NCBI GenBank assembly: GCA_035540915.1
Contig: DATLFQ010000189.1
Location: 1 to 6,439 of the forward strand
From: DATLFQ01 sp035540915
Lineage (GTDB): Bacteria > Actinomycetota > Acidimicrobiia > Acidimicrobiales > GCA-2861595
Reading direction: 5' to 3'
DNA: 6,439 nt
Shown here: positions 1-6,080 of the stretch, piece after piece
Layout of the letters: each line of letters starts with the position of its first letter
Numbering within the stretch: the first letter of the stretch is position 1
The notes under the pieces: model-generated
Told to the model about the DNA's origin: nothing
The model's database searches: none
The model's input: only the letters and a program-made list of their open reading frames with translations
Made by a program: the position numbers and the translations under genes

Positions 1-1
1 C

Positions 2-520
2 CGGCCCCTCGTCCGCGAGAAGCAGCTGCGGGCCAACCCCCTGGGCACGGCGACGGCGCTCATCTTCTTCACCTGCGCCGTCCACCACGGCAGCCTGGGC
101 ATCCACATGCTGCTGCCCTACCTCGGTGCCGAGGACGCCAAGGGCGTGGCCCTACGCAACTCGTTCAGCTTCCACCACGCCGCCTGGGACGTCGTGAGCG
201 CCGGCGTCGGCATCTACTACTGGAGCCTGCGCCGCACCTACGGCCCGCTCATGCGGGGCGCCAAGCTGTTCGAGGACCTGAAGGAACGCCAGCGCCAGGC
301 GATGGAGATCAACGACAACATCGTGCAGGGCCTGTTCGTGGCCCAGACGGCGCTGGCCCTCGACGAGGTGGCCCTGTCGGAGGAGGCCCTGCGGTCATCG
401 CTCGACTCGGCCCGCCAGATCATCTCCGATCTCCTCGGCGAGGCGGGCAGCGACCTCGAACTGGGCCCCGGTGAGCTGAAGCGGGACCGGCCGGCGCTCG
501 CCACGCCGGGCGGTTCCTAG
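2..520 (+). CDS. Membrane-anchored protein with HisKA_3-like dimerisation helix lacking the phospho-histidine (5'-partial)
   Basis: The frame is open from the first bases of the window, so the start lies upstream; 172 residues are visible. Two hydrophobic segments can be seen, at about visible residues 17-40 and 62-78, with several histidines in and between them (VHHG, FHH). A charged helix follows (about 86-103) and then the segment EINDNIVQGLFVAQTALAL at 102-120. That segment resembles the phosphoacceptor helix of NarL/DesK-type kinases (HisKA_3, typically E-x-H-D-x-x-x-Q-x-L), but the histidine position is Asn104 (AAC at 311-313). No ATPase domain follows; the protein ends about 68 residues later in a polar tail. 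It therefore probably cannot autophosphorylate and may act as a membrane signalling or dimerisation partner. The next gene, a receiver-kinase, starts 10 bases after this stop, which suggests an operon and shared pathway. Function beyond that is unknown. Confidence 0.75.
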   Translation, partial: RPLVREKQLRANPLGTATALIFFTCAVHHGSLGIHMLLPYLGAEDAKGVALRNSFSFHHAAWDVVSAGVGIYYWSLRRTYGPLMRGAKLFEDLKERQRQAMEINDNIVQGLFVAQTALALDEVALSEEALRSSLDSARQIISDLLGEAGSDLELGPGELKRDRPALATPGGS

Positions 521-530
521 CGCCGCGCCC

Positions 531-2429
531 GTGCCCGGCGAGCTGCGCGTCCTGGTGGCCGACGACACGCCCGAGGTGCGCGCCCTGCTCCGGTTGACCC
601 TCGACGCCTCCAGGGCGTTCCGGGTCGTCGCCGAGGCCCGCGACGGCGCGGAGGCGATCGAGCTGGCCGGCACCCACCGCCCGGACCTGGTGCTGCTCGA
701 CCTGGCCATGCCGGTCATGGACGGGCTGGAGGCCATCCCCGGCATCCGCCTGCGCTCGCCGGACAGCCGCATCGTGGTCCTGTCGGGGTTCAACGCCGAC
801 CGCATGGGCCCCATCGCGCTCCAGTGCGGCGCCGACGCCTACCTGGAGAAGCGCTATCGCCCCGACGAGCTGGTCCGGCGGCTGTTCGCCGCGTGCCGGC
901 CGGCGGCGGTGCCCGAGGAGGAGGCGGCCGCCGGCGCCGAGACGCCCGCCCCGCCGCCGGCCGTCGGGCCGCAGCCGGTCGAGGACGAGGTGCGCCGGAG
1001 CCGGGAGCGGTTCCGCCTGGCCTTCGACCATGCGCCGATCGGCATGGCCGTCACCGATCTGGACGGGCACTTCGTCATGGTGAACGAGGCACTGGCCCGC
1101 ATGACCGGCTATGAGCGCGAGCAGCTCCTCGCCATGGAGGTGCGGGACCTGCGCCACCCAGCCGACGCGGACATCGACGAGGCACAGCACCGCGACCTGC
1201 TCGCCGGCCGCATCGCCAGCTACCGGGTGGAGAAGCGCTACGTGCGGGCCGACGGGTCGACGGCCTGGATATTGCTGAGCCGGTCGGTGCTGCGCGACGA
1301 CGACGACCGGCCCCGCGAGTACGTGCTCCAGGCCGTCGACATCACCGACCGCAAGCGCTCCGAGGACGAACTGCAGCGGTTCTCCGCCGTGCTGGCCCAC
1401 GCGGTCGACGGCATCGCCCGCCTCGACGGCGGCGGGCGCTACGTCGACGTCAACCCGGCCTTCGCCACCATGGTCGGCCGGCCGGCCGACGAGCTGATCG
1501 GCCGGCACTGGGCGATCGACGTCCATCCCGACGACCGGGCCGCCGTGGCCGACGCAGAGGCGGCCATGACGGCGACCGGTAGGGCGACGGTCGAGGCCCG
1601 AGGCCGGCGGGCCGGGGGCGGCACGTTCGCCATGGAGCTGCTGCTGGTCCCCATCGCCGACGCCACGGGCGCCGGTGCCGCGGCCGGCGGCCACCACCGG
1701 TTCATGCGAGACGTCTCCGAACGCCGCCGGGCCGCCGACGACCTGGCCCGCTCCAACACCGACCTGGCCCATTTCGGCTCAGTCGCCGCCCACGAGCTGC
1801 GCGCACCGCTCCAGGCCATCTCGGGGTTCACCGACCTCCTCGCCCGGCGGTACGGGGCGACCCTCGACCACCAGGGCCGTGAGCTGGTCGAGTGGATCCT
1901 CCGGGGGACGGCCAACATGAGCGACCTGATCGACGACCTGCTGCGCTACGCCCAGGCCGGCACCGTCGAGGTCGAGGCGGCCCCCGTCGACCTGGAGGCG
2001 GTCGTGGCCGCGGCGGCCGGCGACACCGAGGGCGGCCCGCGCACGGTGACCTGGCAGCACCCCCTGCCCGTCGTGGTGGCCGACCCGGCCCAGCTGACCC
2101 TCGTCCTGCACAACCTGATCGGCAACGCCGTCAAGTTCGTGGCCGCCGGCGTGACCCCCAGGGTCGTCGTGGGCGCCCGGGCCACCGACGAGTCCTGGGT
2201 GGTGACCGTCGACGACAACGGCATCGGGATGCCCGCCGCTGACCGCGAGCGGGCGTTCGGCATGTTCTCGCGGCTCGACGCCCGCAGCCGCTACGAGGGC
2301 ACCGGCATCGGGCTGGCCATCTGCAAGCGGGTGGTCGAGCGCGCCGGCGGGCGGATCTGGGTGGAGGACAACCCGGCCGGCGCGGGCACCCGGTTCAGCT
2401 TCACCATCCCGCGAATAGCCCCGCACTAG
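531..2429 (+). CDS. Receiver-PAS-PAS sensor histidine kinase (N-terminal receiver hybrid)
   Basis: A 632-residue soluble signalling protein with no membrane segment. An N-terminal receiver domain (about 5-122) has the acidic pair D11/D12, phosphoacceptor D57 in LLDLAMP, S85 and K107. An Ala/Pro/Glu-rich linker (about 123-152) leads to two PAS domains (about 157-275 and 282-398). The first PAS ends in a classic DITDRKR PAC motif and the second in DVSERRR. The HisKA helix has H421 in the motif HELRAPLQ. The HATPase domain shows the N box around N532 (LIGNAVKF), G1 DDNGIGMP at 561-568, F box F576/F579, and G2 GTGIGLAI at 590-597. All catalytic residues are present, so it should autophosphorylate and may pass phosphate to D57 or to a separate regulator. 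The GTG start at 531 begins just before the first receiver strand; no strong Shine-Dalgarno is visible, so translation is probably coupled to the upstream gene. The signal is unknown. Confidence 0.93.
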   Translation: MPGELRVLVADDTPEVRALLRLTLDASRAFRVVAEARDGAEAIELAGTHRPDLVLLDLAMPVMDGLEAIPGIRLRSPDSRIVVLSGFNADRMGPIALQCGADAYLEKRYRPDELVRRLFAACRPAAVPEEEAAAGAETPAPPPAVGPQPVEDEVRRSRERFRLAFDHAPIGMAVTDLDGHFVMVNEALARMTGYEREQLLAMEVRDLRHPADADIDEAQHRDLLAGRIASYRVEKRYVRADGSTAWILLSRSVLRDDDDRPREYVLQAVDITDRKRSEDELQRFSAVLAHAVDGIARLDGGGRYVDVNPAFATMVGRPADELIGRHWAIDVHPDDRAAVADAEAAMTATGRATVEARGRRAGGGTFAMELLLVPIADATGAGAAAGGHHRFMRDVSERRRAADDLARSNTDLAHFGSVAAHELRAPLQAISGFTDLLARRYGATLDHQGRELVEWILRGTANMSDLIDDLLRYAQAGTVEVEAAPVDLEAVVAAAAGDTEGGPRTVTWQHPLPVVVADPAQLTLVLHNLIGNAVKFVAAGVTPRVVVGARATDESWVVTVDDNGIGMPAADRERAFGMFSRLDARSRYEGTGIGLAICKRVVERAGGRIWVEDNPAGAGTRFSFTIPRIAPH

Positions 2430-2445
2430 CGGGTCGCCGGCTCTG

Positions 2446-2451
2446 TACCCT
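2446..2451 (+). promoter_or_regulatory. Probable -10 box (TACCCT) of a leaderless transcript for the ABC transporter
   Basis: TACCCT fits the actinobacterial TAnnnT -10 pattern and ends six bases before the GTG at 2458. Transcription would thus be expected to begin at or next to the start codon. No Shine-Dalgarno lies in the short gap between the kinase stop (2429) and this GTG, which supports leaderless translation. A convincing -35 hexamer is not seen. This is pattern-based inference. Confidence 0.5.
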
Positions 2452-2457
2452 TCGACG

Positions 2458-4308
2458 GTGATCGTCGTTCGGGGAGGGCTGTACGACACCCGGCGGGAGT
2501 CGGTCGACAAGCGGCTGCGCCGGTTGCCGGCCCTGGTGCGGGCCTCGGTGCGCCTGGTGTGGGCGGCCGCCCCTCGGGAACTGGCCGTGTCGGTGGTGCT
2601 GCAGGTGATCACCGGGGTGGGAGCCGGCGTCCAGCTGCTCGTGGGCAGCCGCGTGCTGTCGACAGTCCTCACCGCCGACCGCCTCGGCCAGGGCGCCGGC
2701 CAGGTGGTGCCGGGCCTGCTGGTGCTGCTGGGGGTGACGGCGGTCGTGGGCTTCGCCTCCCGCGCCCAGAGCGAGCTGCGCACGGTCATCGGCGAGCTGA
2801 CCGGCCGCCACGCCCAGGCCAACGTCATCGACATCGCCACCGTGGTCGACCTGGAGGCGTTCGAGCAGCCCGACTTCCACGACCGGCTGCAGCGGGCCAC
2901 GACGGCGGCCATGGTCCGGCCCTACGCCATGACCTCCGACGTGCTGAACCTCCTGAGCCTCGGCCTGGGCGCGGTGGGCATCACCGCCGGGCTCGCCACC
3001 CTGCAACCGCTGCTGCTGCCGGTGGTGGCACTGGCCTACGTACCGCTGTCGATCGCCACGTCCCGCAACAGCCGCACGCGGTACTCGTTCGGGCATCGGA
3101 TGACCCCGAACGACCGCCAACGGGCTTACCTGGCCGGTGTCCTGACCGGCAAGCCCTTCGCCCAGGAGCTGCGGGCGTTCGGCCTGGCCCGCTTCATCCG
3201 CCGTCGCTACGACCACCTTTGGGACGAGCGGGTGGCCGACCTGCGCCGCACCACCAACGAGCGCCTGCGCCGCTCGCTCCTGGCCAGCGTGGCCACGTCG
3301 GCCCTGTCGGCGGCCAGCATCGGGCTGCTGGTGTGGCTGCTGCTGACCGACCGGATGAGCGTGGCGGCGGCCGCCACCGCGGCAGTGGGCATCCAGGTCC
3401 TCGGCGTGCGCCTTGCCGGCATCGTCCAGAGCGGCTCGGCGCTCTACGAGCACTCGCTGTTCATCGAGGACTACACGTCCTTCCTGGAGCTGGCACCGGA
3501 GGTGGCCGCCGCCCGCCCAACCGCGCCGGCGCCGGCCGGGTTCTCGACCCTCACCGTGGAGGGCCTGAGCTTCGCCTATCCCGGGACCGACCGCCTGGCC
3601 CTGCGGGACGTCTCGCTGACCATCGACGCGGGCGAGGTGGTCGCGCTGGTCGGCGAGAACGGGTCGGGCAAGACCACCTTGGCCAAGCTCCTGTGCCACC
3701 TGTACACGCCGACCGCCGGGCGCATCTGGTGGGACGGCGTCGACACCGCCGGCTGCGACCCCGATCGGCTGCGCCGGCACATCGCGGTCATCTTCCAGGA
3801 CTTCGTGCAGTACTCGCTGCGGGCCGACGAGAACATCGCCGTGGGCGACCACGGCCGGTCCGACGACCTGGCCGCGGTGGTCGCCGCCGCGGTCGAGTCG
3901 GGGGCCGACGGGTTCGTCGCCGAGCTCCCCGACGGCTACCGGACGATGCTCGGCCGCCAGTTCGAGGGCGGCCACGACCTGTCGATCGGCCAGTGGCAGC
4001 GGATCGCCCTGGCCCGGGCATTCTTCCGGGGCGCCCCGTTCGTGATCCTCGACGAGCCGACGGCCGCCCTCGACCCCCGGGCCGAGCACGAGCTGTTCGA
4101 GCGGATCCGGGCCGTCGCCGCGGGCCGCACGGTGCTCCTCATCTCCCACCGGTTCTCCAGCGTGCGCTCCGCCGACCGCATCTTCGTCCTGCGCAGCGGA
4201 GAGCTGGTCGAGCAGGGCACCCACGACGAGCTCATGGCCGAGCCGGGGCTCTACGCCGAGCTCTTCAACCTCCAGGCCTCCGCCTACGAAGGCGTCACCC
4301 CCGCCTGA
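2458..4308 (+). CDS. ABC exporter half-transporter (membrane domain fused to ATPase)
   Basis: A 616-residue type-I exporter half-transporter (ABCB-like). The membrane domain spans about 35-340, with hydrophobic segments near 42-70, 84-100, 163-200 and 275-322; there is no N-terminal C39 peptidase domain. The ATPase domain (about 363-605) has A-loop Tyr374, Walker A GENGSGKTT at 399-407, Q-loop Gln447 in the motif FQDFVQYSL, signature LSIGQ at 508-512, Walker B VILDEP at 529-534, D-loop ALD at 537-539 and H-loop His564. All ATP-hydrolysis residues are present. The FQDF..Y.L..ENI and L-S-x-G-Q-W-Q patterns recall exporters of the NisT/SpaT lantibiotic type, but no precursor peptide or modification enzyme is visible, so the substrate is unknown. 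It would work as a homodimer or with a partner encoded elsewhere. GTG at 2458 was chosen because it gives a full N-terminal cytosolic stretch and sits directly behind a -10-like box. It converges with leuA across a 24-base gap. Confidence 0.92.
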   Translation: MIVVRGGLYDTRRESVDKRLRRLPALVRASVRLVWAAAPRELAVSVVLQVITGVGAGVQLLVGSRVLSTVLTADRLGQGAGQVVPGLLVLLGVTAVVGFASRAQSELRTVIGELTGRHAQANVIDIATVVDLEAFEQPDFHDRLQRATTAAMVRPYAMTSDVLNLLSLGLGAVGITAGLATLQPLLLPVVALAYVPLSIATSRNSRTRYSFGHRMTPNDRQRAYLAGVLTGKPFAQELRAFGLARFIRRRYDHLWDERVADLRRTTNERLRRSLLASVATSALSAASIGLLVWLLLTDRMSVAAAATAAVGIQVLGVRLAGIVQSGSALYEHSLFIEDYTSFLELAPEVAAARPTAPAPAGFSTLTVEGLSFAYPGTDRLALRDVSLTIDAGEVVALVGENGSGKTTLAKLLCHLYTPTAGRIWWDGVDTAGCDPDRLRRHIAVIFQDFVQYSLRADENIAVGDHGRSDDLAAVVAAAVESGADGFVAELPDGYRTMLGRQFEGGHDLSIGQWQRIALARAFFRGAPFVILDEPTAALDPRAEHELFERIRAVAAGRTVLLISHRFSSVRSADRIFVLRSGELVEQGTHDELMAEPGLYAELFNLQASAYEGVTPA

Positions 4309-4332
4309 CGCCCGGCGCGCCGTACCGGACCC

Positions 4333-5898
4333 CTATGGCGTGACCTCGTCCCTGGGGTCGCGCCGCTCGCCACTGTTCCGGACGCGTACCAGCTTGTTGG
4401 TGGCGTTGAGGAAGGCCCGGGCCGACGCCTCCACCACGTCGGTCGACACCCCGCGCCCGGAGACCTTGACCCCGGCCGCCTCGACCTGGATGACGACGTC
4501 CCCCAGCGCGTCGACGCCGCCGGTCACCGACGAGACGTTGAAGTCGGTGAGCCGGCCGTCCACGCCGGTGGCCGCCTTGATGGCCTGGCACGCGGCGTCG
4601 ATCATGCCGTCGCCCTCGGCGGTGGCCTCCACCTTGACGCCCTCGCGCAGGAGCACGACCCGGGCCCGGGGCACCCCGACGGTCCCGCCGGTGACCTCCA
4701 GCGACTCGAAGACGTAGGCCGGCTCGGCGCCGGCACCGCCCAACTCCTCGGCGACGATGGCCTCCAGGTCGGCCTCGGTGATCTGCACCTTGCGGTCGGC
4801 CAGCTCCTTGAAACGCACGAAGGCGGCGTTCAGCGCGTCGCCCTCCACCCGCAGGCCCATCTTGGTGAGGGTGTCCCGGAACGCGTGGCGCCCGGAGTGC
4901 TTGCCCAGCACGATCTGGCGGCCCTGCTGGCCCACCGAGGAGGCGTCGATGATCTCGTAGGTGCTGGCGTCAGCCAGCACGCCGTGTTGGTGGATCCCCG
5001 ACTCGTGGACGAAGGCGTTGCGCCCCACGACGGCCTTGTTGTACTGGACCGGGTAGCCGGTGAGGCGGGCCACCAGGCGGCTCGTGCGAGCCAGCTCCTC
5101 GGTGCGCACGCCCACCTCCACGCCCGGGAACTGGTCGGCCCGGATGCGGACGGCCATGACGACCTCCTCCAGGGCGGCGTTGCCGGCTCGCTCTCCGAGG
5201 CCGTTGACGCAGACCTCGACCTGGCGGGCACCGGCCTGGACCCCGGCCAGCGAGTTGGCCGTCGCCAGGCCGAGGTCGTTGTGGCAGTGGGTCGAGGTGA
5301 CGTAGTCGCCCGAGATGTTGCGGCGCACGTACTGGATGAGGGCGCCGAAGTCCCACGGAATGCCGTAGCCGACGGTGTCGGGGATGTTCAACGTGGTGGC
5401 GCCGGCCTCGACCGCCGCCTGCAGCACCTCCATCATGAAGTCCAGCGGGGTGCGGGTGGCGTCCTGCGGGCTGAACTCGACGTCGTCGGTGTGCTCGCGC
5501 GCCCGGGCCACGCCGGACCGGGTCTCGGCCAGCACCTGCGCCGGCGTCATCTTCAGCATGTGCTCCATGTGGTTGGGGCTGGTGGAGATGAAGACGTGGA
5601 TGCGAGCCCGGTCGGCGTCGCGCACCGCGTCCCAGCAGCGGTCGACGTCGGCCCGGTGGGTGCGTGACAGGCCGCAGATGGCGGGGCCCTCGACCGTCCG
5701 GGCGATGGTGCGGACCGCCTCGAAATCGCCCTGGCTGGCGACCGGGAACCCGGCCTCGATGTAGTCGACCCCCAGGCGCGCCAGCTGCTCGGCGATCTCG
5801 AGCTTCTCGGCCACGTCGAGGCTGATCCCGGGCGACTGCTCGCCGTCGCGGAGCGTGGTGTCGAAGATGATCAGTCGGTCGGCCGCTTCAGCGGTCAT
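4333..5898 (-). CDS. leuA: 2-isopropylmalate synthase
   Basis: This enzyme condenses acetyl-CoA with 2-oxoisovalerate to give 2-isopropylmalate, the first committed step of leucine biosynthesis in the cytosol. The 521-residue length matches the E. coli-type bacterial LeuA rather than the longer fungal/mycobacterial type. The TIM-barrel catalytic domain begins with FDTTLRDGEQSPG at 12-24, containing the Arg17/Asp18 pair. The metal-binding site shows H204 and H206 in THCHNDLG, plus NGLGERAGN at 232-240. The subdomain motif FVHESGIHQHG lies at 297-307. A C-terminal leucine-sensing (LeuA dimer) domain covers about 390-505, with DFNVSSVTGG and ASARAFLNATNKL, so feedback inhibition by leucine is expected. 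The ATG at 5898 has GAAAGGA eight bases upstream and follows an attenuator, fixing the start. The gene appears monocistronic here: no leuCD, ilv or leuB gene is adjacent. Confidence 0.97.
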   Translation of the reverse strand: MTAEAADRLIIFDTTLRDGEQSPGISLDVAEKLEIAEQLARLGVDYIEAGFPVASQGDFEAVRTIARTVEGPAICGLSRTHRADVDRCWDAVRDADRARIHVFISTSPNHMEHMLKMTPAQVLAETRSGVARAREHTDDVEFSPQDATRTPLDFMMEVLQAAVEAGATTLNIPDTVGYGIPWDFGALIQYVRRNISGDYVTSTHCHNDLGLATANSLAGVQAGARQVEVCVNGLGERAGNAALEEVVMAVRIRADQFPGVEVGVRTEELARTSRLVARLTGYPVQYNKAVVGRNAFVHESGIHQHGVLADASTYEIIDASSVGQQGRQIVLGKHSGRHAFRDTLTKMGLRVEGDALNAAFVRFKELADRKVQITEADLEAIVAEELGGAGAEPAYVFESLEVTGGTVGVPRARVVLLREGVKVEATAEGDGMIDAACQAIKAATGVDGRLTDFNVSSVTGGVDALGDVVIQVEAAGVKVSGRGVSTDVVEASARAFLNATNKLVRVRNSGERRDPRDEVTP

Positions 5899-5906
5899 GT
5901 GGCTGG

Positions 5907-5913
5907 TCCTTTC
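5907..5913 (-). promoter_or_regulatory. Shine-Dalgarno of leuA (GAAAGGA)
   Basis: Read on the minus strand, GAAAGGA ends eight bases before the leuA ATG, an ideal spacing. It lies downstream of the terminator T-tract, so it is present only in read-through transcripts and is not part of the terminator stem. Confidence 0.8.
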
Positions 5914-5922
5914 ACGAGAAAC

Positions 5923-5954
5923 AAAAAACCTCCTGGCCCGGAGGGCGCAGGAGG
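5923..5954 (-). terminator. Intrinsic terminator of the leuA attenuator
   Basis: On the minus strand CCTCCTG (5954-5948) pairs perfectly with CAGGAGG (5935-5929). After a one-base bulge (C5947), GCCC (5946-5943) pairs with GGGC (5939-5936), closing a three-base loop. Six uninterrupted T residues follow (5928-5923). This is a textbook rho-independent terminator, placed between a leader peptide and the leuA start. It ends 24 bases before the leuA ATG and is oriented to stop leuA transcription. No gene on the minus strand ends here apart from the short leader, so attenuation is the natural reading. Confidence 0.9.
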
Positions 5955-5956
5955 CG

Positions 5957-5982
5957 ACGGCGAGCCCGAAGGAACTCGCCGT
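5957..5982 (-). promoter_or_regulatory. UUCG-capped leader hairpin of the leuA attenuator
   Basis: Minus-strand ACGGCGAG (5982-5975) pairs perfectly with CTCGCCGT (5964-5957). Inside a TT bulge, CC/GG closes a UUCG tetraloop (5970-5967), an exceptionally stable cap. The stem begins at the last base of the leader stop codon and ends two bases before the terminator stem. A ribosome reaching the leader stop would cover its 5' arm, whereas one stalled at the upstream leucine codons would leave it largely free. It is probably the ribosome-sensing element, but it does not itself overlap the terminator stem. Confidence 0.75.
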
Positions 5983-6026
5983 TACGTAAGCAGGAGGCTG
6001 GTGCCGGAAGGCGACGCCGTGGTCAT
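5982..6026 (-). CDS. leuL: leuA leader peptide with three consecutive Leu codons
   Basis: A 14-codon frame encodes MTTASPSGTSLLLT. The codons CTC-CTG-CTT (5996-5988) come two codons before the TAA stop, just upstream of a hairpin and an intrinsic terminator that precede leuA. This arrangement is the hallmark of ribosome-mediated attenuation of amino-acid operons: scarce charged leucyl-tRNA would stall the ribosome at the Leu run. The ATG at 6026 is preferred because the predicted transcript begins about four bases upstream (near 6030), making translation nearly leaderless. An in-frame ATG at 6038 would add MTAA but lies within or upstream of the expected transcription start. Using both leucine-family CUN codons and no other repeated residue at the end supports a sensing role. 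It is too short for standard gene calling. Confidence 0.85.
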   Translation of the reverse strand: MTTASPSGTSLLLT

Positions 6027-6036
6027 GGCTGCTGTC

Positions 6037-6065
6037 ATCGTCGCAGCCGACGCCCGGCCCGTCAA
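6037..6065 (-). promoter_or_regulatory. Promoter of the leuA leader transcript
   Basis: On the minus strand TTGACG (6065-6060) is a near-consensus -35 element. Exactly 17 bases later comes GACGAT (6042-6037), which keeps A2, A5 and T6 of TATAAT and is preceded by TGC, giving an extended -10 (TGn). The expected start is A6030 or close to it, four bases before the leader ATG. The -35 lies only two bases from the -10 of the divergent gene. Confidence 0.65.
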
Positions 6066-6067
6066 GG

Positions 6068-6073
6068 TAGGTT
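6068..6073 (+). promoter_or_regulatory. Probable -10 box (TAGGTT) of the rightward gene
   Basis: TAGGTT fits TAnnnT and ends seven bases before the ATG at 6081, so transcription may start at the A of ATG, giving a leaderless message. An alternative reading is that AAGGTAGG (6064-6071) acts as a weak Shine-Dalgarno with nine-base spacing; the sequence alone does not decide. No good -35 is visible. Confidence 0.5.
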
Positions 6074-6080
6074 GGCGGCC

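Noticed and set aside
420..1772. Long open frame (450 codons) on the minus strand opposite the histidine kinase
   Set aside because: Composition is biased and has no recognisable motif. It is explained as a codon-bias shadow of the kinase gene.
2420..2433. CCCGC-ACTA-GCGGG hairpin across the kinase stop codon
   Set aside because: It has only five base pairs and no T-tract, so I do not call it a terminator.
2401..4224. Long open frame (607 codons) on the minus strand opposite the ABC transporter
   Set aside because: Its translation is rich in low-complexity Gly/Arg/His/Gln and has no domain motifs, while the plus strand holds a complete ABC transporter. Such antisense openness is expected at very high GC.
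4309..4332. Convergent gap with the 10-bp palindrome CGGCGCGCCG (4313-4322)
   Set aside because: Short GC-rich palindromes are frequent by chance at this composition. There is no T-tract in either direction, so a bidirectional terminator is not supported.
4885..5667. 260-codon open frame on the plus strand opposite leuA
   Set aside because: Its V/A/G/D-rich translation lacks motifs, and the minus strand encodes an unambiguous LeuA.
5929..5934. AGGAGG on the minus strand as an alternative Shine-Dalgarno
   Set aside because: It is part of the terminator 3' arm and lies 30 bases from the leuA ATG with no suitably spaced start codon after it.
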